DNA of 64,000 nucleotides, taken from contig NZ_CP107904.1 in NCBI RefSeq assembly GCF_036013975.1, forward strand, positions 3,783,001-3,847,000, in the 5' to 3' direction. The notes under the pieces are model-generated. The model searched no databases. It was not told the origin of the DNA and worked only from the letters and a program-made list of their open reading frames with translations. Position 1 is the first letter of the stretch, and each line of letters starts with the position of its first letter. A program made the translations under genes and the position numbers. Below, one piece after another: positions 29,730 through 38,326 of this stretch. This DNA is from Kitasatospora sp. NBC_00458. Lineage in GTDB: Bacteria > Actinomycetota > Actinomycetes > Streptomycetales > Streptomycetaceae.

Positions 29730-30415
29730 TTGCGGCCACGCTCCCTGAGCGAGATGTCGAAGAGGATGTTGACGCCGTTGATCAGCGACTGGCCCTTGGA
29801 CCGGGAGTACTCGGTGTAGAGGATGTCCACCGGTACCTCCATGACGCGCAGCTCGGAGGCGGCCAGGAAGGCCACGATCTCGGAGGCGTGGGCCATGCCG
29901 TTCATGGTGATGCGGAGCTGGGACGCCGCGGCGCGGTTGATCACCCGCAGGCCGTTGTGGGAGTCCGTGAGGTTGAGCTTGCGTGCGGTGGGGCTGATCG
30001 TCGCGGCGGTCCGCAGGACCACCCGCTTGATCCACGGCACCTCGCCGGTCTGCTCGATGAACCGGGAGCCGAGTACGACGTCGGCCTCGTTGTCCCGGAG
30101 CAGGGCGACCATCTTCTCGACGTCGTGCGTCTGGTGCTGGCCGTCGGCGTCGAAGGTGGCGAAGAACTTGGCGCCCGGCTGCTTGAGGGCGTACTTGAGG
30201 CCGGTCTGCAGGGCCGCGCCCTGGCCGAGGTTGACCGGGTGCTGAACGAGGTGCGCGCCGGTGGTCATGATGTGCTCGGCCGAGTTGTCCGTGCTGCCGT
30301 CGTCGACCACCACGATGTTCGGGAAGGTCTTGCGAGCTCCCTCGATCACGTCGGCGATGACGGTTCCCTCGTTGTAGGCCGGGATGACCAGCCACACGTC
30401 GTCGTAGTCGGACAT
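29726..30415 (-). CDS. Family 2 glycosyltransferase, polyprenyl-phosphate sugar synthase-like
   Basis: 229 residues, single GT-A domain, no membrane helix. Motifs: VWLVIPAYNEG, VVDDGSTDNS, the metal-binding FDADGQHQTHDV and GSRF. This is the DPM1/dolichyl-phosphate-mannose synthase-like pattern, so it likely loads an NDP-sugar onto a polyprenyl phosphate. Of two adjacent ATGs the second (30415) has better spacing to GGAG. Its product would feed the GT-C-like enzymes next to it. Confidence 0.8.
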   Translation of the reverse strand: MSDYDDVWLVIPAYNEGTVIADVIEGARKTFPNIVVVDDGSTDNSAEHIMTTGAHLVQHPVNLGQGAALQTGLKYALKQPGAKFFATFDADGQHQTHDVEKMVALLRDNEADVVLGSRFIEQTGEVPWIKRVVLRTAATISPTARKLNLTDSHNGLRVINRAAASQLRITMNGMAHASEIVAFLAASELRVMEVPVDILYTEYSRSKGQSLINGVNILFDISLRERGRK

Positions 30416-30491
30416 CATGACTCCATGCCGCGGCCGCCGGCCGCGAGTTTCAGGGTGCGAAGGGAGAACGGGTACGGGCGTCGGCACACCG

Positions 30492-31841
30492 TCATACCGA
30501 GTCCACGAGTGAGGGGCGGGCGGACTCGGCGGCCCCTGCCGAAGCGGTCGGCGGCTTCCGCAGGAAGGTCACCCAGACCGCGGCGAACATGCATGCGACA
30601 GCGGTCAGCGAACCAACAGTGTAGGCGAGGCAGACCCGGGTCGCGATCGGTCCGGGTACCAGAGTGGTCACGATCAGTGCAACAACACCCGACGCCCAGC
30701 CGAGCAGTTGGAGTCGGTGCCGGTGCAGGACCAGCAGTGCCTGTCCGAGCACCATGGCCAGCATGTAACAGAGCGTGCCCGCGGACATCCAGAGGAAGTC
30801 GAGCGAACCGAGCACGTCGTCGGCCTTGAAGAGGACCTGGATCAGCCACGGGCCGAGGATGGTCGCGGGGATGCCGCCGGCCACGCCCAGCACCGTCACG
30901 ACCGCGCAGGTGCGGACCAGCAGCTTGGAGAACCCGGCCCGGTCGCCCGCCGCCGCGGTGCTCGACAGGCCGGCCAGCAGCGAGGCCTGGAGCGAACCGA
31001 AGACGAACAGCGGGACGCGGGCGAGGACCACGGCGTTCAGCAGGCCGGCCACCAGCGCGGCGTCGTCCGGGGCGAGCAGCTGGGTGGAGACCACCGCGGC
31101 GTTGACCACCACCTGGGAGAGCAGGGTGGAGGCGACCAGCGGGGCCAGGCCCGAGGCGAGGCTCCCCCAGCCGGCCGCGGGCCCGGTCCGCACCCCGGCG
31201 CGCAGCGGGCGGACCGTCGCCACCACGCCCACCAGCGGAGCGACGGTGAGGATCAGGGCGAACGCCAGCGGCGACCGGACACCGGCCAGCGCGCAGCCGC
31301 CCGCCAGCACGATGCGCAGGGCGCCGTCCACCGCCAGCTGGGCGCCGTACGCGCCGAAGCGGTTGAGGCCGGCCAGTACGCCGCGGCTCACGTTGCTGGC
31401 CGCCATCGCGGCGAACGCTATGCCCAGGGCCACCACCATGTCGGTGCGGCCGTCGAAGAAGGTGCGGGCCAGCGGCCGGGCCGCGATCCCCATCCCGACC
31501 GCCATCACGGCGAGCATGCCGACGGTGATCAGCAGGATCCGGCGGACGACCGGCGCGGCGCCCTGGCCGCCGACCGCGCGGGCGGCGACGATCCGGGTGA
31601 GTTCCTGCTCGACCGGGAAGAACAGCCCCAGGCCGACGGACATGAGGATCGTCCAGAGCAGCGAGACCGACGCCATCTCCGGCTTGCCGAGGCTGTAGCC
31701 GGCCGCCATCAGGTGGACGTAGGAGGCGGCACCGAGCAGCACCGTCCCCCCGATCACCAGCTGGGTGCCCGGGGGGAGAGCGCTGACGACCTTGGCCAGC
31801 GGGGAGCGGCGCGCCGGCGCCGTACTGCCCTCGTCGTTCAC
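30492..31841 (-). CDS. Polysaccharide flippase-like membrane protein (Wzx/MurJ superfamily)
   Basis: 449 residues with about 12-14 hydrophobic helices throughout, no soluble domain, and the general look of MOP-superfamily exporters (Wzx, MurJ). The GTG at 31841 overlaps the rfbB stop in GTGA, implying translational coupling. In this setting it would flip lipid-linked glycan units. Assignment rests on topology and context, not on a sharp motif. Confidence 0.65.
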   Translation of the reverse strand: MNDEGSTAPARRSPLAKVVSALPPGTQLVIGGTVLLGAASYVHLMAAGYSLGKPEMASVSLLWTILMSVGLGLFFPVEQELTRIVAARAVGGQGAAPVVRRILLITVGMLAVMAVGMGIAARPLARTFFDGRTDMVVALGIAFAAMAASNVSRGVLAGLNRFGAYGAQLAVDGALRIVLAGGCALAGVRSPLAFALILTVAPLVGVVATVRPLRAGVRTGPAAGWGSLASGLAPLVASTLLSQVVVNAAVVSTQLLAPDDAALVAGLLNAVVLARVPLFVFGSLQASLLAGLSSTAAAGDRAGFSKLLVRTCAVVTVLGVAGGIPATILGPWLIQVLFKADDVLGSLDFLWMSAGTLCYMLAMVLGQALLVLHRHRLQLLGWASGVVALIVTTLVPGPIATRVCLAYTVGSLTAVACMFAAVWVTFLRKPPTASAGAAESARPSLVDSV

Positions 31842-32815
31842 GACTGCTGCGCGGCCCTCACCTTGAGCGGCTCCCACCAGGCACGGTTCTCGCGGTACCA
31901 GGCGATGGTCGAGGCGAGGCCCTCCTCGAAGGTGACCTGCGGCTCGTAGCCCAGCTCCTCGCGGATCTTGCTGATGTCGAGCGAGTAGCGCAGGTCGTGG
32001 CCCTTGCGGTCCTGGACCCGGTCGACCATGTCCCAGCCCTGGCCGGCGGCCTCCAGCAGCAGGCCGGTGAGCTCCTTGTTGGTGAGCTCGACGCCGCCGC
32101 CGATGTTGTAGACCTCGCCGGCCCGGCCCTTGCGCAGCGCCAGGTCGATGCCGCGGCAGTGGTCCGAGACGTGGAGCCAGTCGCGGATGTTGCCGCCGTC
32201 GCCGTACAGCGGGACGCGCTTGCCGTCGATCAGGTTGGTGGTGAAGAGCGGGATGACCTTCTCGGGGAACTGGTACGGCCCGTAGTTGTTGGAGCAGCGG
32301 GTGACCACCACGTCCATGCCGTGGGTGCGGTGGTAGGCGAGCGCCAGGAGGTCCGAGCCGGCCTTCGAGGAGGAGTACGGGGAGTTCGGCGCGAGCGGCC
32401 ACTCCTCGGTCCAGGAGCCCTCGGTGATCGAGCCGTAGACCTCGTCGGTGGAGACGTGCACGAAGCGGCCGACGCCGTGCTTGCGGGCGGCGTCCAGCAG
32501 CACCTGGGTGCCGACGACGTTGGTCATCACGAACGGGCCGGCGCCGGCGATCGAGCGGTCGACGTGCGACTCGGCGGCGAAGTGGACCACCGCGTCGTGG
32601 CCGGGCATGGCCTGGTCGACGGCGTCCACGTCGCAGATGTCGCCGCGGACGAAGGAGTAGCCGGGGTGGTCGGCGACCGGCGCGAGGTTCTCCTCGACGC
32701 CCGAGTAGGTCAGCTTGTCGAAGACGGTGACGCGGGCCGCGGGATCCGCCGACAGCAGCGCGCGGACGTACTGGGAACCGATGAATCCGGCGCCGCCGGT
32801 GACGAGGATACGCAT
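31838..32815 (-). CDS. rfbB: dTDP-glucose 4,6-dehydratase
   Basis: Makes dTDP-4-keto-6-deoxyglucose from dTDP-glucose. 325 residues: Rossmann motif GGAGFIG (7-13), [12 protein letters not shown], the catalytic STDEVYGS and YSSSKAGSD (YxxxK), and [17 protein letters not shown], all specific to RfbB. No ribosome site precedes the ATG; TATACT lies at 32826-32831, so the transcript may be nearly leaderless. It is divergent from rfbA. Confidence 0.95.
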   Translation of the reverse strand: MRILVTGGAGFIGSQYVRALLSADPAARVTVFDKLTYSGVEENLAPVADHPGYSFVRGDICDVDAVDQAMPGHDAVVHFAAESHVDRSIAGAGPFVMTNVVGTQVLLDAARKHGVGRFVHVSTDEVYGSITEGSWTEEWPLAPNSPYSSSKAGSDLLALAYHRTHGMDVVVTRCSNNYGPYQFPEKVIPLFTTNLIDGKRVPLYGDGGNIRDWLHVSDHCRGIDLALRKGRAGEVYNIGGGVELTNKELTGLLLEAAGQGWDMVDRVQDRKGHDLRYSLDISKIREELGYEPQVTFEEGLASTIAWYRENRAWWEPLKVRAAQQS

Positions 32816-32825
32816 AGTGCGGCTG

Positions 32826-32831
32826 AGTATA
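32826..32831 (-). promoter_or_regulatory. -10 box of a near-leaderless rfbB promoter
   Basis: TATACT on the minus strand lies 10 bases before the rfbB ATG, which lacks a Shine-Dalgarno site. No -35 box is obvious, so the call rests on the -10 alone. Confidence 0.4.
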
Positions 32832-32894
32832 GTGCGCGCGGGCGAACCCCTCCGCCGGGGTCCGCGCGGTGCTGCGTGGGCGTCCCAAGCCTGG

Positions 32895-32925
32895 TTGCCC
32901 CCGGGGTCGGAGGGCCACGTAAGGT
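32895..32925 (+). promoter_or_regulatory. Leaderless promoter of rfbA
   Basis: TTGCCC (32895-32900) and TAAGGT (32920-32925) are 19 bases apart. The -10 box ends 7 bases before the rfbA ATG, so transcription would start at or next to the start codon. No usable ribosome site precedes the gene. Confidence 0.5.
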
Positions 32926-32932
32926 GTGCGCC

Positions 32933-33808
32933 ATGCGCGGCATTCTTCTTGCGGGCGGCACCGGTTCCCGCCTCTGGCCCCTCACCCGGGCAGTCTCGAA
33001 GCAGCTCCTCCCGGTCTTCGACAAGCCGATGATCTACTACCCGCTCTCCACGCTGATCATGGCGGGGATCCGCGAGATCATGATCATCACCACCCCCCAG
33101 GACCGCGAGCAGTTCGAGCGGCTGCTCGGCGACGGCTCCCAGCTCGGCCTCGACCTGCAGTACGCCGTCCAGGAGCGCCCGGAGGGCATCGCCCAGGCCT
33201 TCGTGCTCGGCGCCGACTTCATCGGCGACCAGCCGGTCGCGCTGATCCTCGGCGACAACATCTTCCACGGCAGCGGCCTCGGCACCCGGCTCGCGCAGCG
33301 CACCGACCCCAAGGGCGGCATGGTCTTCGCCTACCCGGTGGCCGACCCGACCGCCTACGGCGTGGTCGAGTTCGACGCGTCCGGCCAGGTCATCTCCATC
33401 GAGGAGAAGCCGGAGAAGCCGAAGTCCCGCTACGCGGTGCCCGGCCTGTACTTCTACGACAACCGCGTGGTGGAGATCGCCCGCTCGATCACCCCGAGCG
33501 CCCGCGGCGAGCTGGAGATCACCGCCGTCAACGACGCCTACCTGCAGCGCGGCGAGCTCCAGGTGACCGTGCTGGACCGCGGCACCGCCTGGCTGGACAC
33601 CGGCACCTTCGTGTCGATGGTCCAGGCCTCGGAGTTCGTCCGGGTCATCGAGGAGCGCCAGGGCTTCAAGATCGGCTGCGTCGAGGAGGCGGCCTGGCGG
33701 GCCGGCTTCCTCTCCTCCGAGCAGCTGCGCGAGCTGGCGGAGCCGCTGCTCAAGAGCGGCTACGGCCAGTACCTGCTGGACCTGCTGGACGAGGAGAACG
33801 CCCGATGA
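32933..33808 (+). CDS. rfbA: Glucose-1-phosphate thymidylyltransferase
   Basis: Forms dTDP-glucose. The 291-residue product begins [18 protein letters not shown], the nucleotide-binding signature, followed by [18 protein letters not shown] and [10 protein letters not shown]. It matches full-length RfbA/RmlA. First gene of the rightward half of the cassette; its stop overlaps the next start (ATGA). Confidence 0.95.
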   Translation: MRGILLAGGTGSRLWPLTRAVSKQLLPVFDKPMIYYPLSTLIMAGIREIMIITTPQDREQFERLLGDGSQLGLDLQYAVQERPEGIAQAFVLGADFIGDQPVALILGDNIFHGSGLGTRLAQRTDPKGGMVFAYPVADPTAYGVVEFDASGQVISIEEKPEKPKSRYAVPGLYFYDNRVVEIARSITPSARGELEITAVNDAYLQRGELQVTVLDRGTAWLDTGTFVSMVQASEFVRVIEERQGFKIGCVEEAAWRAGFLSSEQLRELAEPLLKSGYGQYLLDLLDEENAR

Positions 33809-34404
33809 AGTTCCGCGAGCTCTCGATCGAGGGCGCCTGGGAGATCACCCCCCAGCAGCACGGCGACCCGCGCGGCCTGTTCATGGAGTGGTACCGCTTC
33901 GACCGGCTGGAGGAGGTCGTCGGCCACCCGCTGCGGATGGCGCAGGGCAACCTGTCGGTCTCCGCGAAGGACGTCGTCCGCGGCATCCACTTCGCCGACG
34001 TCGCCCCCGGCCAGGCCAAGTACGTCAGCTGCGTGCGCGGCGCGGTGCTGGACGTGATCGTGGACCTCCGGGTCGGTTCGCCGACCTTCGGCCGCTGGGA
34101 GTTCGTCCGGCTCGACGACGTGGACCGGCGCTCGGTCTACATCTCCGAGGGCCTGGGCCACGGATTCTGCGCGCTGAGCGACGACGCCACGCTGTCCTAC
34201 GTCTGCTCCGAGGTCTACAACCCGACCGGCGAGCACGCCGTGCACCCGCTCGACCCGGACCTCGCGATCGAGTGGCCGGCCGAGGTCCCGCAGCTGTCCG
34301 CCCGGGACGCCGCCGCCCCGACGCTGGCCGAGGCGATCGAGTCCGGCCTGCTGCCGGACTACGAGGAGTGCCTGCGCTACCGGCGCTCGCTCAGCGGCAA
34401 GTAG
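33805..34404 (+). CDS. rfbC: dTDP-4-dehydro-6-deoxyhexose 3,5-epimerase (RfbC type)
   Basis: Cupin-fold epimerase of 199 residues acting on the RfbB product. [19 protein letters not shown] carries the catalytic His (about residue 62), and [23 protein letters not shown] the catalytic Tyr region. This form resembles epimerases of streptomycete deoxysugar pathways as well as rhamnose ones, so 3,5- versus 5-epimerisation cannot be decided. Coupled to rfbA by a 4-nt overlap. Confidence 0.88.
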   Translation: MKFRELSIEGAWEITPQQHGDPRGLFMEWYRFDRLEEVVGHPLRMAQGNLSVSAKDVVRGIHFADVAPGQAKYVSCVRGAVLDVIVDLRVGSPTFGRWEFVRLDDVDRRSVYISEGLGHGFCALSDDATLSYVCSEVYNPTGEHAVHPLDPDLAIEWPAEVPQLSARDAAAPTLAEAIESGLLPDYEECLRYRRSLSGK

Positions 34405-34451
34405 CCTTTTCGCCGTCCCCTCCAGCCCGGAAAACACCTGGTGTGCCGCTC

Positions 34452-35348
34452 ATGACAACTCTTGACATCATGCTGCCCTACTACGGCAACGTCGCCCTGA
34501 TGCAGGCGGCCGTCCGCAGCGTCCTGGCGCAGAGCGACCCGAACTGGCGGCTCACCGTGGTGGACGACGGCAAGGAGCCGGACGTCCCGGGCTGGTTCGC
34601 CGGACTCAGCGACGAGCGCGTCTCCTACCAGCGCAACGAGCAGAACCTCGGGGTCACCGGCAACTACCGCAAGTGCCTCGGCCTGGTGCGCGAGCAGCAC
34701 TTCGTCATGATGGGCACCGACGACATCATGCTGCCGGACTACGTGGCGACGGTGCGGGGGATCCTCAAGGCCAACCCGGACATCGGCATGGTGCAGCCGG
34801 GTGTCCAGGTCATCGACGGCGAGGGCGCGCCCACCGAGGGCCTGGTCGACCAGGCCAAGAAGCGGATCTACGCCCCCAAGGTGCAGGGCCTCAAGCTGAT
34901 GGGCGGGGAGGAACTGGCCACCAGCCTGCTCCGCGGCAACTGGCTGTTCTTCCCCTCCATCTGCTGGCGCACCGAGGCCGTCCGCGCCGTCGGCTTCCGG
35001 GACAACCTGGAGGTCACCCAGGACCTCGCGCTGGTCATCGACCTGCTCCAGACCGGCGAGCAGATGATGATCGCGGACAAGGTCTGCTTCCAGTACCGCC
35101 GCCACGCGGTCAGCATCTCCTCGGCGCAGGCCTTCACCGGCGTCCGCTTCGCGGAGGCCAACCGGTTCTTCCAGGACGTCGCCGACCGCCTGGACGCGCA
35201 CGGCTGGTCGAAGGCCGCCAAGGCCTCCCGGCTGCACCTGTCCTCCCGGATCCACGCGCTCACCATGGTCCCGGGAGCGGTCAAGAGCCGGCACAGCCAG
35301 GGCGCGAAGACGCTGCTGCGGCACGTCGCCGGCACCGACCGCCACTGA
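34452..35348 (+). CDS. Family 2 glycosyltransferase
   Basis: 298 residues, soluble GT-A fold. MTTLDIMLPYYGNVALMQAAVRS, VVDDGKEPD and the metal-binding TDDIMLPDY (about residues 92-100) show the family. It likely transfers a sugar, perhaps the deoxyhexose made by the neighbouring genes, onto a lipid-linked acceptor. It lies 47 nt after rfbC on the same strand. Confidence 0.8.
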   Translation: MTTLDIMLPYYGNVALMQAAVRSVLAQSDPNWRLTVVDDGKEPDVPGWFAGLSDERVSYQRNEQNLGVTGNYRKCLGLVREQHFVMMGTDDIMLPDYVATVRGILKANPDIGMVQPGVQVIDGEGAPTEGLVDQAKKRIYAPKVQGLKLMGGEELATSLLRGNWLFFPSICWRTEAVRAVGFRDNLEVTQDLALVIDLLQTGEQMMIADKVCFQYRRHAVSISSAQAFTGVRFAEANRFFQDVADRLDAHGWSKAAKASRLHLSSRIHALTMVPGAVKSRHSQGAKTLLRHVAGTDRH

Positions 35349-35389
35349 ACCACCGCCGTCCCCCGACCGACCCACCGGAACCAGAGGCC

Positions 35390-36364
35390 ATGGCCGCAAG
35401 CAGCTCCACCCCCGCCCGGATCGCCGTCCTCGGCGGCACCGGCTTCATCGGACGCCGCATCCTCGCCACCCTGGCGGAGCGCGGCCACCACCTGCTCACC
35501 ATCGCCCGCAAGGAGCCGGCCGACGCGCTGCCCGGCGACTTCGCACGGCTCGACCTCACCCTCGACCCGCCCGCCGAGCTGGCCGCCCTGCTCGCCGAGC
35601 AGCGGATCGACGTGGTGGTCAACGCCGCCGGCGGGATGTGGGGCCTGACCGACGAGCAGATGGTCGGCGCCAACGTCGGCATGGTCACCGGACTGCTGGA
35701 GGCACTGCGGTCGATGACCGCTCCCCCGCGCCTGGTCCACCTCGGCACGGTGCACGAGTACGGGCTCTGCCCGATCGGCGTCAGCCTCGCCGAGGACTCC
35801 GAGCCGCACCCCTCGATGGTCTACGGGCAGCTGAAGCTCCGGGCGACCGAGCTGATCGCGAACGCCGTCCGCGAGGACGGGCTGGACGCCGTGGTGCTGC
35901 GGCTCGGCAACGTGGTCGGCGCCGGCCAGCCCGCGCACAGCCTGCTCGGCGTGATGGCCGGCAAGCTGGCCGCCGCCCGGGCCGCCGGCACCGAGGCCGA
36001 GCTCGCGCTCCAGCCGCTCACCGCCCAGCGCGACTTCGTCGACCTCCAGGACACCGTCGACGCGATCGTCGACGCCCTCCCGGCCAACGCCCAGGCGCCT
36101 GCCGTGCTCAACGTCGGCCTCGGCCGGGCCAGCTCGGCCCGCGAGCTGGTGGAGCTGCTGATCGAGGTCAGCGGCGTGCCGACGCGGATCACCGAGGTCC
36201 CGGCGCCGGAGGGCGCCGGCCCGGAGACCGAGTGGCAGCAGCTGGACGTCACCGCGATCGAGCGGTCCCTCGGCTGGACCCCGCGCCGGAGCCTGCGCGA
36301 CGCCGTCCGCACCCTCTGGGAGGCCGCCTCGGCGGACGCTCCCGCCGCGGACCCGGCCCGCTAA
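35390..36364 (+). CDS. NAD-dependent epimerase/dehydratase family (possible dTDP-4-keto-deoxysugar reductase)
   Basis: 324 residues of the extended SDR type: GGTGFIGRR (14-22), HLGTVHEYG with the catalytic Thr, and VYGQLKLRATE giving the YxxxK pair. A start at ATG 35390 follows CAGAGGCC. As no rfbD is visible in the window, this protein is the best candidate to reduce the 4-keto group; 4-reductases of similar layout act in macrolide and aminocoumarin sugar pathways. Substrate and product are inferred. Confidence 0.7.
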   Translation: MAASSSTPARIAVLGGTGFIGRRILATLAERGHHLLTIARKEPADALPGDFARLDLTLDPPAELAALLAEQRIDVVVNAAGGMWGLTDEQMVGANVGMVTGLLEALRSMTAPPRLVHLGTVHEYGLCPIGVSLAEDSEPHPSMVYGQLKLRATELIANAVREDGLDAVVLRLGNVVGAGQPAHSLLGVMAGKLAAARAAGTEAELALQPLTAQRDFVDLQDTVDAIVDALPANAQAPAVLNVGLGRASSARELVELLIEVSGVPTRITEVPAPEGAGPETEWQQLDVTAIERSLGWTPRRSLRDAVRTLWEAASADAPAADPAR

Positions 36365-36489
36365 CGATTCGATCATCGCGGTGAAGGCTTCCGGCAAGCC
36401 TCGGTAGGATCCGGTGAGGGTCCGATCGGGTCCTGTGCGCCGGAGGCCTTCTCCGCGTCTCCTCTTCCAGGAAAGCATGATCCACTCTC

Positions 36490-37761
36490 ATGTCTCCTAG
36501 GCTCTCCTTGCCTGGCCGCCGCGGAACCCTGGCCGAGCTCTACTCCTCCCGGGCCAACAGCTTCGGCTTGCTCCGGCTGCTGCTCGCCTCCGCCGTCGTC
36601 GTCTCGCACATGTACCCCCTCGCGTGGGGGCGCCTCGACCCGCTGTGGCAGCACAGCGGCCAGCAGACGGACGTCGGGAAGATGTCGGTCATCGGCTTCT
36701 TCGTGCTCTCCGGCTTCATGATCAGCGGGAGCGGCGCACGCTCCACGGTCGGCCGCTACGCCTGGCACCGCGCCCTGCGCATCCTGCCCGGCCTCTGGGG
36801 ATCGCTGCTGGTCTCGGCCCTGGTGATCATCCCGCTGCTGTACCACTGGCAGCACGGCACCTTCGACGGCTACTGGGACCACCCGCAGGGCCCGGTCAAC
36901 TACCTCAAGGGCACCTGGAACACGGCCATCAGCACCGGCTGGGACATCTCCGGGGTGATAGCCGAAGGCCGCAACCGGGGCACCAACTTCGACATCGGTG
37001 TCAACGGCGCGCTCTGGTCGCTGAAGTACGAGATCCTCTGCTACGTCCTGATCGGCCTGCTCGCCGCCGGCGGCGTCCTCCGCCGGGCCCGCAGGTTCGT
37101 CCCGCTGCTCGCCCTCGCGCTCGGCGGCCTGATCCTGCGCGACTGGGTGAACGCCCCCTCGCTCCGCGGGATCCCCGGCGACCAGCAGTCCTACGTCATG
37201 GTGCCGTTCCTCGACTCCATGTCCGTGCACATGCTGATCCACCTGGTCTTCGTCTTCATGATCGGCGCGACCTTCCAGCTGTACCGCGAGCGGCTGGTCA
37301 TCCACGACGGCCTGGCCCTGCTCAGCGCCGTCGTCCTCGGCGCCACCCTGTGGGGCGGCGGCGTGTTCGTCTTCGGCTACCCGGCCTTCGCCTACCTGCT
37401 GATCTGGCTGGCCATCCGGCTGCCCCGCCCGTTCCACCGGATCGGCCGCAAGCGCGACTACTCCTACGGGATCTACATCTACGGGTTCACCGTCGAGCAG
37501 GCGCTGGCGATGCTCGGCTACGCCAAGCACGGCAAGCCGGTCTACCTGGCCGTCGCCATGGCCTGCACCGTCGTCCTGGCGGCGCTCTCCTGGCACCTGC
37601 TGGAGTCCCCGGTGATGAAGGCCAAGAACTGGACCCCGTGGCCGGTGCGCCGGCTCAAGGAGCGGTCCGCGGCCCGCGCCGCGCTCCGGACCGGGGAGCC
37701 CGTCACGGGCGGCCGCACGGAGCCGACCGCCGAGCCCGTCCCGCCGAAGGTGTCCGCCTGA
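36490..37761 (+). CDS. Acyltransferase 3 family membrane protein
   Basis: 423 residues with about ten helices. NSFGLLRLLLASAVVVSHMYPL carries the family Arg and His, followed by GFFVLSGFMISGS; LWSLKYEILCYVL is the typical central motif. Such proteins O-acylate exported glycans (OafA/YrhL type). The ribosome site is weak. It is the last gene of the rightward half; a very strong bidirectional terminator follows. Confidence 0.88.
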   Translation: MSPRLSLPGRRGTLAELYSSRANSFGLLRLLLASAVVVSHMYPLAWGRLDPLWQHSGQQTDVGKMSVIGFFVLSGFMISGSGARSTVGRYAWHRALRILPGLWGSLLVSALVIIPLLYHWQHGTFDGYWDHPQGPVNYLKGTWNTAISTGWDISGVIAEGRNRGTNFDIGVNGALWSLKYEILCYVLIGLLAAGGVLRRARRFVPLLALALGGLILRDWVNAPSLRGIPGDQQSYVMVPFLDSMSVHMLIHLVFVFMIGATFQLYRERLVIHDGLALLSAVVLGATLWGGGVFVFGYPAFAYLLIWLAIRLPRPFHRIGRKRDYSYGIYIYGFTVEQALAMLGYAKHGKPVYLAVAMACTVVLAALSWHLLESPVMKAKNWTPWPVRRLKERSAARAALRTGEPVTGGRTEPTAEPVPPKVSA

Positions 37762-37798
37762 TCCGCACCGCCACCGGCCGGCAGCAGCGCCGGCGCCC

Positions 37799-37852
37799 GT
37801 GGAAGAGCCCGGGCCCGCCTCCCCTCGGGGTGGCGGGCCCGGGCTCTTCCAC
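37799..37852. terminator. Bidirectional terminator between acyltransferase and GtrA genes
   Basis: A perfect 21-bp stem (37799-37819 with 37832-37852) encloses a small CCCC/GGGG hairpin. It lies between convergent genes 38 bases after one stop and 19 after the other. Confidence 0.85.
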
Positions 37853-37870
37853 ACGGGCGGGACGACCGGA

Positions 37871-38305
37871 TCAGCGCTCCTTGAAGACCCAGACCTTCAT
37901 CAGCAGGAAGCGGAGCACCGTGGCGAGCCCGTTGGCGACGACCAGCCCGCCCACCTCGACCACCCGGGACGCGTCCGGCGCCGCCCGGTGGAGCAGGGCC
38001 AGGACGCCCGCGCTCAGGCCCAGGCCGATGAGGAAGGCCACCGCGCCCTGCAGCTGGTGCCGCAGCGCCCCCTCGGAGCCGGTGATCCCGAAGGTGAAGC
38101 GCCGGTTGGCGGCCGTGTTGGCCACGGCGCTGACCGCGAGCGCGATCAGGTTCGCCGCCTGCGGGTTGGTGAACCACCGGGCGACGACGAACAGCGCCAG
38201 GTAGAAGAGCGTGCTCAGGACGCCGATGACCAGGAAGGACGGCAGCTGCCGCCGGGCCGTCCCGGCCGTCTCCGGTGCCGCGCTCTGATCGTCCGTGGAA
38301 AGCAT
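37871..38305 (-). CDS. GtrA family membrane protein
   Basis: 144 residues, four helices, with the typical ANTAANRRFTFG between TM2 and TM3 and MKVWVF at the C-terminus. GtrA proteins are thought to help move polyprenyl-phosphate sugars across the membrane. It is 21 nt after the large membrane protein and close to a GtrB-like synthase (40810-41826), making a GtrA/GtrB set. Confidence 0.85.
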   Translation of the reverse strand: MLSTDDQSAAPETAGTARRQLPSFLVIGVLSTLFYLALFVVARWFTNPQAANLIALAVSAVANTAANRRFTFGITGSEGALRHQLQGAVAFLIGLGLSAGVLALLHRAAPDASRVVEVGGLVVANGLATVLRFLLMKVWVFKER

Positions 38306-38326
38306 GCGGATTACCCGTTCGTCCGG

